From the NCBI GenBank assembly GCA_035291025.1, contig DATDTB010000082.1, forward strand, positions 1 to 8,165: a stretch of 8,165 bases of DNA. The letters run 5' to 3'. Under the pieces are notes generated by a model that did not search any database, was not told the origin of the DNA, and was given only the letters and a program-made list of their open reading frames with translations. This DNA is from DATDTB01 sp035291025. Its GTDB lineage: Archaea > Iainarchaeota > Iainarchaeia > JAFGOX01 > DATDTB01. Within the stretch, counting starts at the first letter, position 1. Every line of letters begins with the position of its first letter. This document shows positions 1 to 5,580 of the stretch, in pieces. The position numbers were made by a program, and so were the translations under genes.

Positions 1-1
1 A

Positions 2-598
2 ACCCAGTCAGAAGCAGCGTGCGCCGCCGAGTTGAACTATTTTATGGGAAGGCACGGTGCCAGCTCTCCAAGCTTTCCCACGATTGCCGCTTTCGGCGAG
101 AACTCTGCCTTGCCCCACCACGTCCCCAGCAGCGCGTCGCGCGCAAAAAAAGGCTCTTTTTTGCTGTTTGACTTCGGCGCGCTTTTCCAGCGTTACTGCT
201 CCGACGTCACGCGCACCCTCGTGCTTGGAAGGGCTTCTCCAAAGCAAGTTGAAATTTACGAAACCGTTGCCCGCACGCAGCAAGCCGCGTTTGACGAAAT
301 ACGCCCCGGCGCCAAGGCTTCAAGCGTCCACAACGCCGCGCAAAAAGTCATTGACTCCTCGAAGTTCAAGGGCTTGCTCACTCACTCGGTTGGCCACGGC
401 CTAGGCGTCGAAGTCCATGACTGCTTTGGTGTCGCGCCTTCCTCAGGGTTCGAGCTCGAGAAGGGAATGGTTTTCACCGTCGAACCCGGCATATACGTTC
501 CGGGCTTTGGCGGCGTCAGGGTAGAGGACGACGTCTTGGTGACAAGGAACGGCTTCAAGCGCCTTTCAAGGCCTCCAGGCGAACTCATTGAAGTCTGA
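2..598 (+). CDS. M24 family metallopeptidase (Xaa-Pro dipeptidase/aminopeptidase type), 5' end outside window
   Basis: Dinuclear-metal peptidase of the M24B (proline peptidase) group, expected in the cytoplasm to cleave X-Pro bonds at peptide N-termini. The reading frame is open from the first bases, so the start and the N-terminal domain lie upstream; 198 codons of the catalytic 'pita-bread' domain are visible. All five metal ligands are present: Asp at codon 170-172 (FDFG), Asp at 203-205 (CSDVTRT), His at 395-397 (SVGHGLG), Glu at 482-484 (TVEPGIY) and Glu at 524-526 (VRVEDD). The active-site His of EVHD (416-418) and the substrate-side His pair of ALPHH are also present. The TTG at 32 is not the start, because upstream codons continue the family's pattern (acidic helix before NYFM). 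It ends TGA, overlapping the convergent gene by 14 nt. The family is clear; whether it is PepQ-like or PepP-like cannot be decided without the N-terminus. Confidence 0.93.
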   Translation, partial: TQSEAACAAELNYFMGRHGASSPSFPTIAAFGENSALPHHVPSSASRAKKGSFLLFDFGALFQRYCSDVTRTLVLGRASPKQVEIYETVARTQQAAFDEIRPGAKASSVHNAAQKVIDSSKFKGLLTHSVGHGLGVEVHDCFGVAPSSGFELEKGMVFTVEPGIYVPGFGGVRVEDDVLVTRNGFKRLSRPPGELIEV

Positions 599-1184
599 GC
601 CTTTCAACGCAGTCCCTTGCCCTTTTTTTCACTGCTTCGGTTTCAGGGCTCAAGCGCTTGTTGAATTGTTCCCAATTGAATTCCCTTGCGTTCAGTTCCA
701 GCAACTCCCTTGCGTCCTCCAAGTCCGTCTTGCCTTCTTTGGCGCCGCGTTGCGAAACCACTTTCATGAACACCAAGTCCTCCACGGGCATTACTGGGAC
801 TTTGACTCCAAGCACGTCGAACTCTTTCCGGTTCTTGAGCGTGTCGTAGTCAACGCTGAAGTAAACGGTTTCATTGCCGATTGAGTGGTAAATTTCAGTA
901 AAGAAGTCCACGCTTTCACCTTCAATCCTGCCGTTGGAGTAAAACGCCTTCCAGCCCCTTTCTGACTTCCACTTGGCTTGCGGGAATCCAAAGACTCTTT
1001 CAGCAACGGCAAACCCCTGCCTCGACTCGCGCCTGCCCAACCCAATATCCAAGTCCTTCGGCTCCCGCTTCAAGCCGTAAAAGCTTCCAGCGCCCCCGCC
1101 GGCAAGCACCCAGTCCTTGACCGAGGCCCTTTCAAGTTCCAGCGCTACCTTCTTCAAGGCCTCGAACTGTTTTTGCCTCAACAT
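585..1184 (-). CDS. nucleotidyltransferase-fold protein (AbiEii/MNT-like), last gene of ligase operon
   Basis: 199-residue predicted nucleotidyltransferase of the pol-beta superfamily; substrate unknown. The signature is clear: Gly-rich turn GGG at residues 29-31, followed by the metal-binding pair Asp44/Asp46 (KDLDIGL), with a third likely carboxylate Asp93 (VDFF). The C-terminal part, with the P-V-E-D-L-V-F-M-K segment (133-141) and a T-D-L-E-D segment (153-157), resembles the AbiEii/DUF6036-type group in which a Lys and an Asp follow the catalytic core. I chose the ATG at 1184, 10 nt after the ligase stop, with GAGTGG overlapping that stop as a weak ribosome site. A TTG at 1190 and one at 1265 (inside the ligase gene) are possible but less likely. 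Members of this superfamily occur as toxins, as MNT antitoxins and as tRNA- or antibiotic-modifying enzymes; no HEPN or AbiEi-like partner is adjacent, and the linked gene is a DNA ligase. It overlaps the + strand peptidase by 14 nt at the 3' ends. Confidence 0.82.
   Translation of the reverse strand: MLRQKQFEALKKVALELERASVKDWVLAGGGAGSFYGLKREPKDLDIGLGRRESRQGFAVAERVFGFPQAKWKSERGWKAFYSNGRIEGESVDFFTEIYHSIGNETVYFSVDYDTLKNRKEFDVLGVKVPVMPVEDLVFMKVVSQRGAKEGKTDLEDARELLELNAREFNWEQFNKRLSPETEAVKKRARDCVERLRLQ
623..629 (+). terminator. T7 tract, possible archaeal terminator of the peptidase gene
   Basis: A run of seven T on the + strand starts 25 nt after the peptidase stop. Archaeal RNA polymerase can terminate at T tracts of this length without a hairpin. 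The tract lies inside the convergent nucleotidyltransferase gene, where it encodes Lys-Lys on the other strand, so it may simply reflect coding sequence. Confidence 0.3.
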
Positions 1185-1194
1185 TTCCAACCAC

Positions 1195-2976
1195 TCAAGA
1201 TTCTTCCTCTGTTTCTCCAAACGTGAAGTTTGTCCGCTGCCTCTTCTGCAGCGAAAACATTTCAACTATTTCCTCGACAGTCGTGGCGTCCTCTGGCTTC
1301 TTGTCCTCGCGGAAGTCCCCAATTATGCGAGGGAAGCGCAACGCGTAGCCCTCGTTTTCGAAGTCGCGCCTGCAAGTGTGGATTGAGGAACGCGTTATCT
1401 CGGCAGCCTTCACGGTCACGACGTGCCTTGGCTCGACCCACACGTCGGGCTTCTCGATTGACTCAACGCTTGCCGGCTTTTCCTTCCGCGACGAACGCGC
1501 GAGTACTTCGCTGAACCGCTTGAGTTGCTCTTCCGTGAAACCGGTTCCAATCTTTGAAATGGTCTTGAACAAGTCCTTTTCGTCGTCGTAAACGGCCGCG
1601 AGCAATCCTCCAAGTCCGAACTGCGCCCTCACTCCACCGCCCTTGTAGTAGCCAACGATGACAACGTCGATGGTGTCGCCGAGCGTCTGCTGGTAGTCCC
1701 TCTTGAGCTTCACCCACGCCATCTTGCGCTTTCCGGGAATGTACGGCGCGTCCAGCTTTTTCGCGATTATGCCCTCCAGCCCGCGTTCGATGAGCGAGTT
1801 GAAGAACTTATCCAGCTCCCCGGGAGTGCTTGCAATTATTTGATCAGAAGGTAGTAACGTCTCGCCCTTCTTCAGGTTTTCCTCGAGGAGCTTGCGGCGC
1901 CTGCTGTAAGGCTCGCTTATTAGGTTTTTCCCGTTCAAGTAGAGCACGTCGAAAACGAACGCCTTCAACGGGTACTTCTTGGCCATCGCGTCAATGCCGT
2001 GCTTCCTGCGGCGCTGCATAGTGGTCTGGAACGGGAAGAACTGGCTGGTTTTGGCGTCAAAGGCCAGCGCCTCGCAGTCCAAAACGCAGTCCCTTGCCTT
2101 CACTTGCGCCAGCACCCCAGCAACAACGTCAGGGAACATCGCGGTCATGTCTTCCATTTGCCGCGAAAAAAGCATCACCTTCGAGCCCTTCTTGTGGACC
2201 TGCAGGCGGAAGCCGTCGTACTTCGAGTCAACCGCAGTTTTCCCGTTCATTTTCTCCAAAATCTCCTCGGCGCTCGAAAGGCGCTCGCACAACGCGGGAC
2301 GAATGGGCACGCCGAGTTCGATGCTTATTTTCTTCAACGCACCCGCGCCCTTTGACAAGAACTCCCTTGCTATTTCACCCAAGTCGGGGTGGATGTTGTA
2401 CTTGTCCTCTATTTCCTCGCGCAATTCCTTCGTGCCGGAGGCAATCAATGACAATGCGTTCAATATGGTCGGGTCCCGTATTCCTAGGCGAAGCTCGCCC
2501 GTTGGAAGCCTTGCCAGGTACCGCGCCTCCAAAGGGGTTGCGGCGTTAAGCAATTCCACCACGCCGTTGACTTTGGCGTTCTGCGAGCCCTCCCCCGATG
2601 AAGCCGCGATCTTGTAAAGCGTTTCGTAGACTTTTTTCACGGAAAGCCTTTCAGAGAACAACGGCCTCTGCCTCCTCCCGCCAACCAGCTTTTCGGCCAC
2701 CAAGCCCAAGTCGCCTGAGTCAGTGAACATTTTCTCTATTTCCGCCCGCTGGTAACCCGTTGCCTTTGCTATGGCGTTCATTAACAGCTTTTCGCCCACG
2801 CCCAAGTCCACTCCCTTGTAGGGCGGCGCGACTTGGCACTGGCACAAGTAAACAACCCATTCAACCTCGCCGGGAGGCGTTTCCTTCAAAAGCGAGGCCA
2901 GTATCCCAGTCATTTCCAGCACTGAGCTTTTTTCCTCGATTTCCCTCCAACGGCTGGCGACAATTTCAAAGTCCAT
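1195..2976 (-). CDS. lig: ATP-dependent DNA ligase (archaeal LigI type)
   Basis: Seals nicks between Okazaki fragments and after repair, through a covalent Lys-AMP intermediate. The 593-residue length is typical for archaeal LigI. Domains in order: an all-helical DNA-binding domain (about 1-215, with the family segment LRLGIRDPTIL at 162-172), an adenylation domain (about 220-425) and an OB-fold domain (about 435-575). Nucleotidyltransferase motifs are all visible: motif I K-Y-D-G with catalytic Lys252, the LDCEA segment with Glu302, motif III FDVLYL (342-347), motif IV EGIIAKK (401-407) and motif V WVKLKRDY (421-428). The OB domain ends with the conserved ALRFPR (545-550) and the D-K-K-P-E-D-A-T-T stretch. 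The ATG at 2976 was chosen over an upstream start at 3021 because homologues begin at this Met-Asp-Phe segment and GTGAT (2981-2985) sits 4 nt upstream as a ribosome site. It starts 5 nt after the GNAT gene and is followed after 10 nt by the nucleotidyltransferase gene, so the three are very probably co-transcribed. Confidence 0.97.
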   Translation of the reverse strand: MDFEIVASRWREIEEKSSVLEMTGILASLLKETPPGEVEWVVYLCQCQVAPPYKGVDLGVGEKLLMNAIAKATGYQRAEIEKMFTDSGDLGLVAEKLVGGRRQRPLFSERLSVKKVYETLYKIAASSGEGSQNAKVNGVVELLNAATPLEARYLARLPTGELRLGIRDPTILNALSLIASGTKELREEIEDKYNIHPDLGEIAREFLSKGAGALKKISIELGVPIRPALCERLSSAEEILEKMNGKTAVDSKYDGFRLQVHKKGSKVMLFSRQMEDMTAMFPDVVAGVLAQVKARDCVLDCEALAFDAKTSQFFPFQTTMQRRRKHGIDAMAKKYPLKAFVFDVLYLNGKNLISEPYSRRRKLLEENLKKGETLLPSDQIIASTPGELDKFFNSLIERGLEGIIAKKLDAPYIPGKRKMAWVKLKRDYQQTLGDTIDVVIVGYYKGGGVRAQFGLGGLLAAVYDDEKDLFKTISKIGTGFTEEQLKRFSEVLARSSRKEKPASVESIEKPDVWVEPRHVVTVKAAEITRSSIHTCRRDFENEGYALRFPRIIGDFREDKKPEDATTVEEIVEMFSLQKRQRTNFTFGETEEES

Positions 2977-2981
2977 GAAAA

Positions 2982-3413
2982 TCACAAAGGGTACTTCTCC
3001 ACCAGGACCCCCCAGCGGCACTTCTTCAAGCCCGCGCCCCGCAAGGCCTTGAACGACGCCGAGTTGTTCCTGTCAACTATTGCGTAAGCCCAAACGGCCT
3101 TGGCTTTCTTGAACTCGCGCAGCAGCCTTTGCAGCAACATCGTGGCAATCCCTTCGCGCCGTGAATCCCTTGCAACGGCGAGCTTTGAAATGTACCCGTA
3201 GGAAACGCCGTTAAAGCTCCCGAACACGTTGCCCACTACCCTGTTCCCTTTCACGGCCACGAAGCAGAACCCCTTGTCCCTTTCGTAAAACCGCGCAAAA
3301 GTCCCCGCATTCAAGTTCGCGAAGGGAACCCGGGCCTCCTTCAACAGCGCCTCGATTCCCTTGAAGTCGCCTTTCCGAGTCCGGCGAATCCTTGCCTTAG
3401 TTTTCAAAGCCAT
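2982..3413 (-). CDS. GNAT family N-acetyltransferase, first gene of ligase operon
   Basis: Acetyl-CoA-dependent acyltransferase of about 143 residues, close to the minimal GNAT size. The pyrophosphate-binding motif A is seen at residues 75-93, with the S-R-R-E-G-I-A-T core (R/Q-x-x-G-x-A pattern), preceded by the beta strand YISKLAV. The motif B-like segment follows: DRNNSASFKALRGAGLKKC at 114-132, with the N-x-x-S helix and the G-A/L-G-L-K turn. The substrate cannot be named; the highly basic N-terminus (KTKARIRRTRKGD) is notable. The start is taken at ATG 3413; an in-frame GTG at 3425 directly follows a stop codon and would add four residues. The ligase gene starts 5 nt downstream. Upstream lie 138 nt without a convincing gene. 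They contain a TATA-like TTATTTTT on the minus strand (3511-3518), which would leave a leader of about 70 nt, and a 5-bp hairpin (CGTGG/CCACG, 3487-3500); both are weak. Confidence 0.85.
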   Translation of the reverse strand: MALKTKARIRRTRKGDFKGIEALLKEARVPFANLNAGTFARFYERDKGFCFVAVKGNRVVGNVFGSFNGVSYGYISKLAVARDSRREGIATMLLQRLLREFKKAKAVWAYAIVDRNNSASFKALRGAGLKKCRWGVLVEKYPL

Positions 3414-3551
3414 TTCTTGAACCACTCACTGCTCTTTCTCCCACCGCGACTTTCCAGGCTGGACCGATTGTTGCCGCCCACCAAGCCGTGGTTGGCCACG
3501 CGCTTCAAGCAAAAATAACCAGGGCATGGCAACTGCGGCAGCGCTATTTTT

Positions 3552-3938
3552 TTAGAGCTTCACTCTTTCCTTTCCAATCGATTCAAAGATTGCGTCAGAG
3601 GAAATGATTGCCCGTTCCTTGCTGAGAACCGCGTGGAATGAGTCGAATGCGGTGAAGCCCTTGTTTTTCATCAAGTACGCGGCCTGCAGCGCTTCCTCCA
3701 GTGTTATTCTTTCAACACGGGAGATTTCGAAAACCGCAGCCATCACTTCTTCAGGGTCCAGTCCTTTTTTCCTGCAGAGAATCGCCAATTCAAGTACTGT
3801 TACAATGCTAGTTTCCAGTTTCCCTTTCAATTCCTTGTATTGTTTTTCCGCCCTTGACTTCAGCCAGTCCTCTTTCTTGAAAATTGCAAGGAAAAAGTCC
3901 GTGTCAGCGTACACCACTTCAAGCGCCTCCAACTTCAT
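3552..3938 (-). CDS. vapC: VapC-type PIN-domain toxin RNase
   Basis: 128-residue PIN-domain protein, expected to be a Mg2+/Mn2+-dependent endoribonuclease neutralised by the product of the upstream gene. Four active-site acids appear in the usual order and spacing: Asp12 (YADTDFF; Asp14 is the alternative), Glu50 (TVLELAIL), Asp99 (TAFDSFHA) and Asp115 (SSDAIF). The middle is a helical insert typical of VapC (about residues 57-95). The start ATG at 3938 lies inside the antitoxin gene, giving a 20-nt overlap, and has GAGGA (3947-3951) 8 nt upstream within the antitoxin coding region. The two proteins should therefore be translated in a coupled way. The gene is poorer in CG dinucleotides than the ligase genes, which hints at separate ancestry. 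The RNA target cannot be inferred. Confidence 0.92.
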   Translation of the reverse strand: MKLEALEVVYADTDFFLAIFKKEDWLKSRAEKQYKELKGKLETSIVTVLELAILCRKKGLDPEEVMAAVFEISRVERITLEEALQAAYLMKNKGFTAFDSFHAVLSKERAIISSDAIFESIGKERVKL

Positions 3939-4155
3939 TCAGCGCTTCCTCTTCAATTGCCTTCTTCAACTCCTGCATTGACAAGCCCTTGAGTTTTTTC
4001 CCTTCCTCCTGCAAGGCCTTTATTGGGTCGAGTGGCAAAGGCTTCAACAGTATCCCGTCAGGGGTCTTGACAACTGCAAACTTTTGCCTTTTATCCCCCA
4101 CCACTTCCCTTGGGAGCGTGATCCTCCTTTTTTCATCCAAAGCCAAAACCGGCAT
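3919..4155 (-). CDS. vapB: AbrB/SpoVT-type antitoxin (VapB), first gene of TA operon 1
   Basis: 78-residue antitoxin and probable autorepressor. The N-terminal half (about residues 1-40) is a swapped-hairpin AbrB DNA-binding domain: VLALDEKRRITLPREVVGDKR followed by a strand carrying P-D-G-I-L-L-K-P, the family's hallmark turn. The C-terminal half (about 42-75) is a charged amphipathic helix (KALQEEGKKLKGL, QELKKAIEEEAL) of the sort that wraps and blocks a PIN toxin. The start ATG at 4155 has AGGTGG (4160-4165) 4 nt upstream. It overlaps the toxin gene by 20 nt. Regulation is suggested by three copies of CCCACTAA around its promoter (4168-4212). Placement next to a PIN gene makes the assignment firm. 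Confidence 0.9.
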   Translation of the reverse strand: MPVLALDEKRRITLPREVVGDKRQKFAVVKTPDGILLKPLPLDPIKALQEEGKKLKGLSMQELKKAIEEEALNEVGGA

Positions 4156-4167
4156 AAAACCACCTTT

Positions 4168-4214
4168 AACCCACTAAAACCCTATTAGTGGGAAGTTTCT
4201 TAAATTAGTGGGTT
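4168..4214 (-). promoter_or_regulatory. three-copy CCCACTAA operator at the vapBC-1 promoter
   Basis: The 8-mer CCCACTAA occurs at 4170-4177 and, as its exact reverse complement TTAGTGGG, at 4185-4192 and 4205-4212. The first two form a perfect inverted repeat with a 7-bp spacer. The second and third are direct repeats exactly 20 bp apart. The outer copies also agree over 10 bp (AACCCACTAA at 4168-4177 against TTAGTGGGTT at 4205-4214). The TATA-like box lies between the second and third copies, and the first copy covers the expected transcription start. This arrangement fits autorepression by the AbrB-type antitoxin or its complex with the toxin. A degenerate fourth copy may lie at 4229-4236 (CCCACACT). 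Confidence 0.75.
4197..4204 (-). promoter_or_regulatory. TATA-like box of vapBC-1
   Basis: TTTAAGAA on the minus strand, 42 nt upstream of the antitoxin ATG measured to its near edge. With the usual archaeal spacing of about 26 bp, transcription would start near 4174. That leaves a leader of about 20 nt carrying the AGGTGG ribosome site. The same octamer lies at the second toxin-antitoxin locus (6114-6121). Confidence 0.55.
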
Positions 4215-4248
4215 GAATGTAACTTTATCCCACACTGGGGTTTTTTGC

Positions 4249-5061
4249 TCACAAGTGCTCCCTGAACCATTCAATGCTTTTCCGCGTGGCGATTCTCTCT
4301 GCAGGGTCGTTTTTTCCTTCATGGAACCCGTGGCCCGCCCCTTTAATTACTTCAAGCCTCGCGCCTTTAACGCTTTCCAGGGCTGCCTCGGAGTCACTCA
4401 AGGGAGTTATGTCGTCCTTGTCGCCGTGCAATAAGAGCGTTGGACAAGTTATTCTCCTCGCCTCGCCCAAGACGTCCAAGGCGATTATTTCTTCAATGCA
4501 TTCCCTGCCAATCTTGTATCCCTTGCTTCCAATCCTTATCCAGCCCTTTTCCCTTACTTCTTGGAGTTTTCCGGCGCCGAAGTACTTTTTCTCCCACGGC
4601 GTTAACGGAGAGGAAAACCTCCGGGAAACCCTCATGGCCGGATTCCATAACACGAGCGCCTTCACGCTTTCAGGGTGCCGCGCCGTGAACAAAACGGACG
4701 TCATGCCGCCAAAGCTCGCGCCCAGCAACCCAACGCCCTTGAAACCCAGTTCTTTGGCGAGCGCGAACACGGCTTCCAAGTCCATTACCTCGCCCGACGG
4801 AGTCATTTCCTCCTGCGGAACTTGGCTGTCGCCGTGCCCGCGGAAGTCAAAGCGCAGCGTTGCAAGGCCCGCTTTCCTGAACTCGAGCGCCGCCCGCGTG
4901 AAAATCCCAGCGTATTCGTTCTTGTCAACGGTTACGCCGTGCGCGAACACCACTATTTTATCAGTAACGCTTTCCGTGTCGCCGAACAAGTAAGGAACGC
5001 GCACGCCGTCGGACGCTTCCACTGTGCCAAAGAGTTCCGGTTTTAGTTTTCCCGCTTTCAC
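4249..5061 (-). CDS. alpha/beta hydrolase (serine hydrolase/esterase-like)
   Basis: 270-residue cytoplasmic alpha/beta hydrolase; no signal peptide is visible. The catalytic triad can be read off: Ser116 in the nucleophile elbow GASFGG, Asp216 in H-G-D-K-D-D-I-T-P, and His244 in GAGHGF. The oxyanion-hole segment FAHGV lies near residues 39-43, and LRFDFRGHGDS at about 69-79 is the conserved region after strand 4. A cap region (about 145-200, with PWEKKYFG) separates the nucleophile from the acid. The overall pattern resembles dienelactone-hydrolase/bacterial prolyl-oligopeptidase-like esterases (COG1073/COG1647 type); the natural ester or peptide substrate is unknown. I prefer the GTG at 5061, because GGGGTGG (5067-5073) is 5 nt upstream and the stop of a preceding 53-codon ORF overlaps it (GTGA). 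A second GTG at 5070 would add three residues. Confidence 0.88.
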   Translation of the reverse strand: MKAGKLKPELFGTVEASDGVRVPYLFGDTESVTDKIVVFAHGVTVDKNEYAGIFTRAALEFRKAGLATLRFDFRGHGDSQVPQEEMTPSGEVMDLEAVFALAKELGFKGVGLLGASFGGMTSVLFTARHPESVKALVLWNPAMRVSRRFSSPLTPWEKKYFGAGKLQEVREKGWIRIGSKGYKIGRECIEEIIALDVLGEARRITCPTLLLHGDKDDITPLSDSEAALESVKGARLEVIKGAGHGFHEGKNDPAERIATRKSIEWFREHL

Positions 5062-5219
5062 TTGTGCCACCCCATAAGGCGCCTTGTAACAGTGTCCAAG
5101 AGTAGTTTCCTTGGCCGTGGTTGTAAAAAGTCGTGGTCTGCGCCGGAGCCTTGCGGGAGGTGAGAAACGCCGCGCAGGACTCCTTTCCTGCCCTTTACTT
5201 CAAAGTAGCGAACAGGCAT
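5058..5219 (-). CDS. small ORF (53 aa) coupled to the alpha/beta hydrolase; possible hydrolase remnant
   Basis: ATG at 5219 opens a 53-codon frame ending TGA at 5058-5060, overlapping the hydrolase GTG by the GTGA pattern. The protein is basic and Arg/Lys-rich (MPVRYFEVKGRKGVLRGVSH at the start, MGWHK at the end). Its first 22 residues read like the N-terminal strands of alpha/beta hydrolases (F-E-V-x-G-x-x-x-x-L-R-G-V-x-H-L-P), but the H-G oxyanion motif that should follow is absent. A purine-rich GAAGGAAG lies 12 nt upstream, a poor distance; an in-frame TTG at 5225 is the alternative start. It could be a genuine small coupled protein or the leftover N-terminus of a duplicated hydrolase gene. 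It fills most of the 200-nt gap between the hydrolase and the second toxin-antitoxin locus. Confidence 0.42.
   Translation of the reverse strand: MPVRYFEVKGRKGVLRGVSHLPQGSGADHDFLQPRPRKLLLDTVTRRLMGWHK
5067..5073 (-). promoter_or_regulatory. ribosome binding site deciding the hydrolase start
   Basis: GGGGTGG on the minus strand followed by CACAA and GTG (5061). The alternative GTG at 5070 lies inside this element and has no comparable site, so the shorter protein is favoured. Confidence 0.55.
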
Positions 5220-5255
5220 TATCAATCAATTCTTCCTTCAGTGGCTTCCTTCTTG

Positions 5256-5272
5256 CAAGGCTTCAAGCCTTG
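5256..5272 (-). repeat. perfect inverted repeat at the end of the RHH/UPF0175 antitoxin gene
   Basis: CAAGGCTT-C-AAGCCTTG is a perfect 8+1+8 palindrome; as RNA it would give a 7-bp stem with a 3-nt loop. It includes the stop codon of the antitoxin gene (5263-5265). On the minus strand no T run follows, so it is not a classical terminator. It may be a 3'-end stabilising hairpin or a protein-binding site. Confidence 0.4.
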
Positions 5273-5580
5273 AATAATTTTAGCGCGCTTGAAATGGACT
5301 CCTGGTATTCTTCAAGAGTCAAGTCTGACTTAACGCCCCTTTTCACTAGTTCAGTCATTATTTCATCTATTGACAGCCCTGCCTTCTTGGCGGCCCCCCC
5401 AAGCGAAAGTCGTCCTTCCTTGTAGGCTTTCGCTGCCTCCTCCAGTTTCCAGTTCTTTATTGCTTCTTCGAGGAACTTTTTCAGGGCAGTTGTCCTGTCA
5501 ACGTGTTCTTCCCTTGCTCTTTCGTCCAGTTTGTTGATTAATTCCGCCGGCAGTCTCACCGTTGTAACAGTTGTAGTCAT
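5263..5580 (-). CDS. antitoxin with ribbon-helix-helix and UPF0175-like domains, second gene of TA operon 2
   Basis: 105-residue protein with two DNA-binding-type modules. Residues 3-44 form a ribbon-helix-helix domain: strand TTVTTVRLP, then helices ELINKLDERAREEH and RTTALKKFLEEAIKNW. Residues 45-92 match the UPF0175 antitoxin pattern (A-A-K-A-Y-K-E-G-R-L-S-L-G-G-A-A-K-K-A-G-L-S, then D-E-I-M-T-E-L-V-K-R-G-V), a helix-turn-helix with the typical 'AxxxYKEGRLSLGxAA' core. UPF0175 proteins are known partners of DUF3368 PIN toxins, and such a toxin gene lies directly upstream, overlapping by 4 nt (ATGA). GGGGTGA (5587-5593) lies 6 nt upstream of the ATG, a strong ribosome site inside the toxin gene. 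Likely roles are toxin neutralisation and autorepression through the 10-bp repeats at 6091-6120. Confidence 0.83.
   Translation of the reverse strand: MTTTVTTVRLPAELINKLDERAREEHVDRTTALKKFLEEAIKNWKLEEAAKAYKEGRLSLGGAAKKAGLSIDEIMTELVKRGVKSDLTLEEYQESISSALKLFKA

Noticed and set aside
1185..1199. GAGTGGTT upstream of the nucleotidyltransferase start, repeated upstream of the first GNAT start
   Set aside because: Considered as a shared ribosome or regulatory motif, but it also occurs as the Glu-Trp-Phe codons near the hydrolase end, so it is not specific.
1206..1255. Possible PCNA-binding (PIP) box at the ligase C-terminus (QKRQRTNFTF)
   Set aside because: The spacing and aliphatic residue of the Q-x-x-h-x-x-F-F consensus are not met.
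1979..2617. Long + strand open frame (212 codons) opposite the ligase gene
   Set aside because: The opposite strand encodes every DNA ligase motif in order; the translated + strand product is low-complexity and resembles no family.
3487..3500. CGTGG-TTGG-CCACG hairpin upstream of the first GNAT
   Set aside because: Only 5 bp, no T run, no conserved motif; expected by chance in this base composition.
3427..3526. 33-codon minus-strand frame (ATG at 3526) ending just before the alternative GTG of the first GNAT
   Set aside because: Too short, no ribosome site, no recognisable sequence; the in-frame stop next to GTG is likely coincidence.
4229..4246. CCCA-CAC-TGGG hairpin followed by six T on the + strand, terminator-like
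   Set aside because: No + strand gene ends nearby; on the minus strand the T run becomes A. The CCCAC half may instead be a degenerate operator copy.
4274..4993. 239-codon + strand frame opposite the alpha/beta hydrolase
   Set aside because: The minus strand shows a full catalytic triad; the + strand frame is a shadow of its codon bias.
5111..5425. 104-codon + strand frame between hydrolase and antitoxin 2
   Set aside because: It runs antisense into the clearly recognisable RHH/UPF0175 gene and has no motif or ribosome site of its own.
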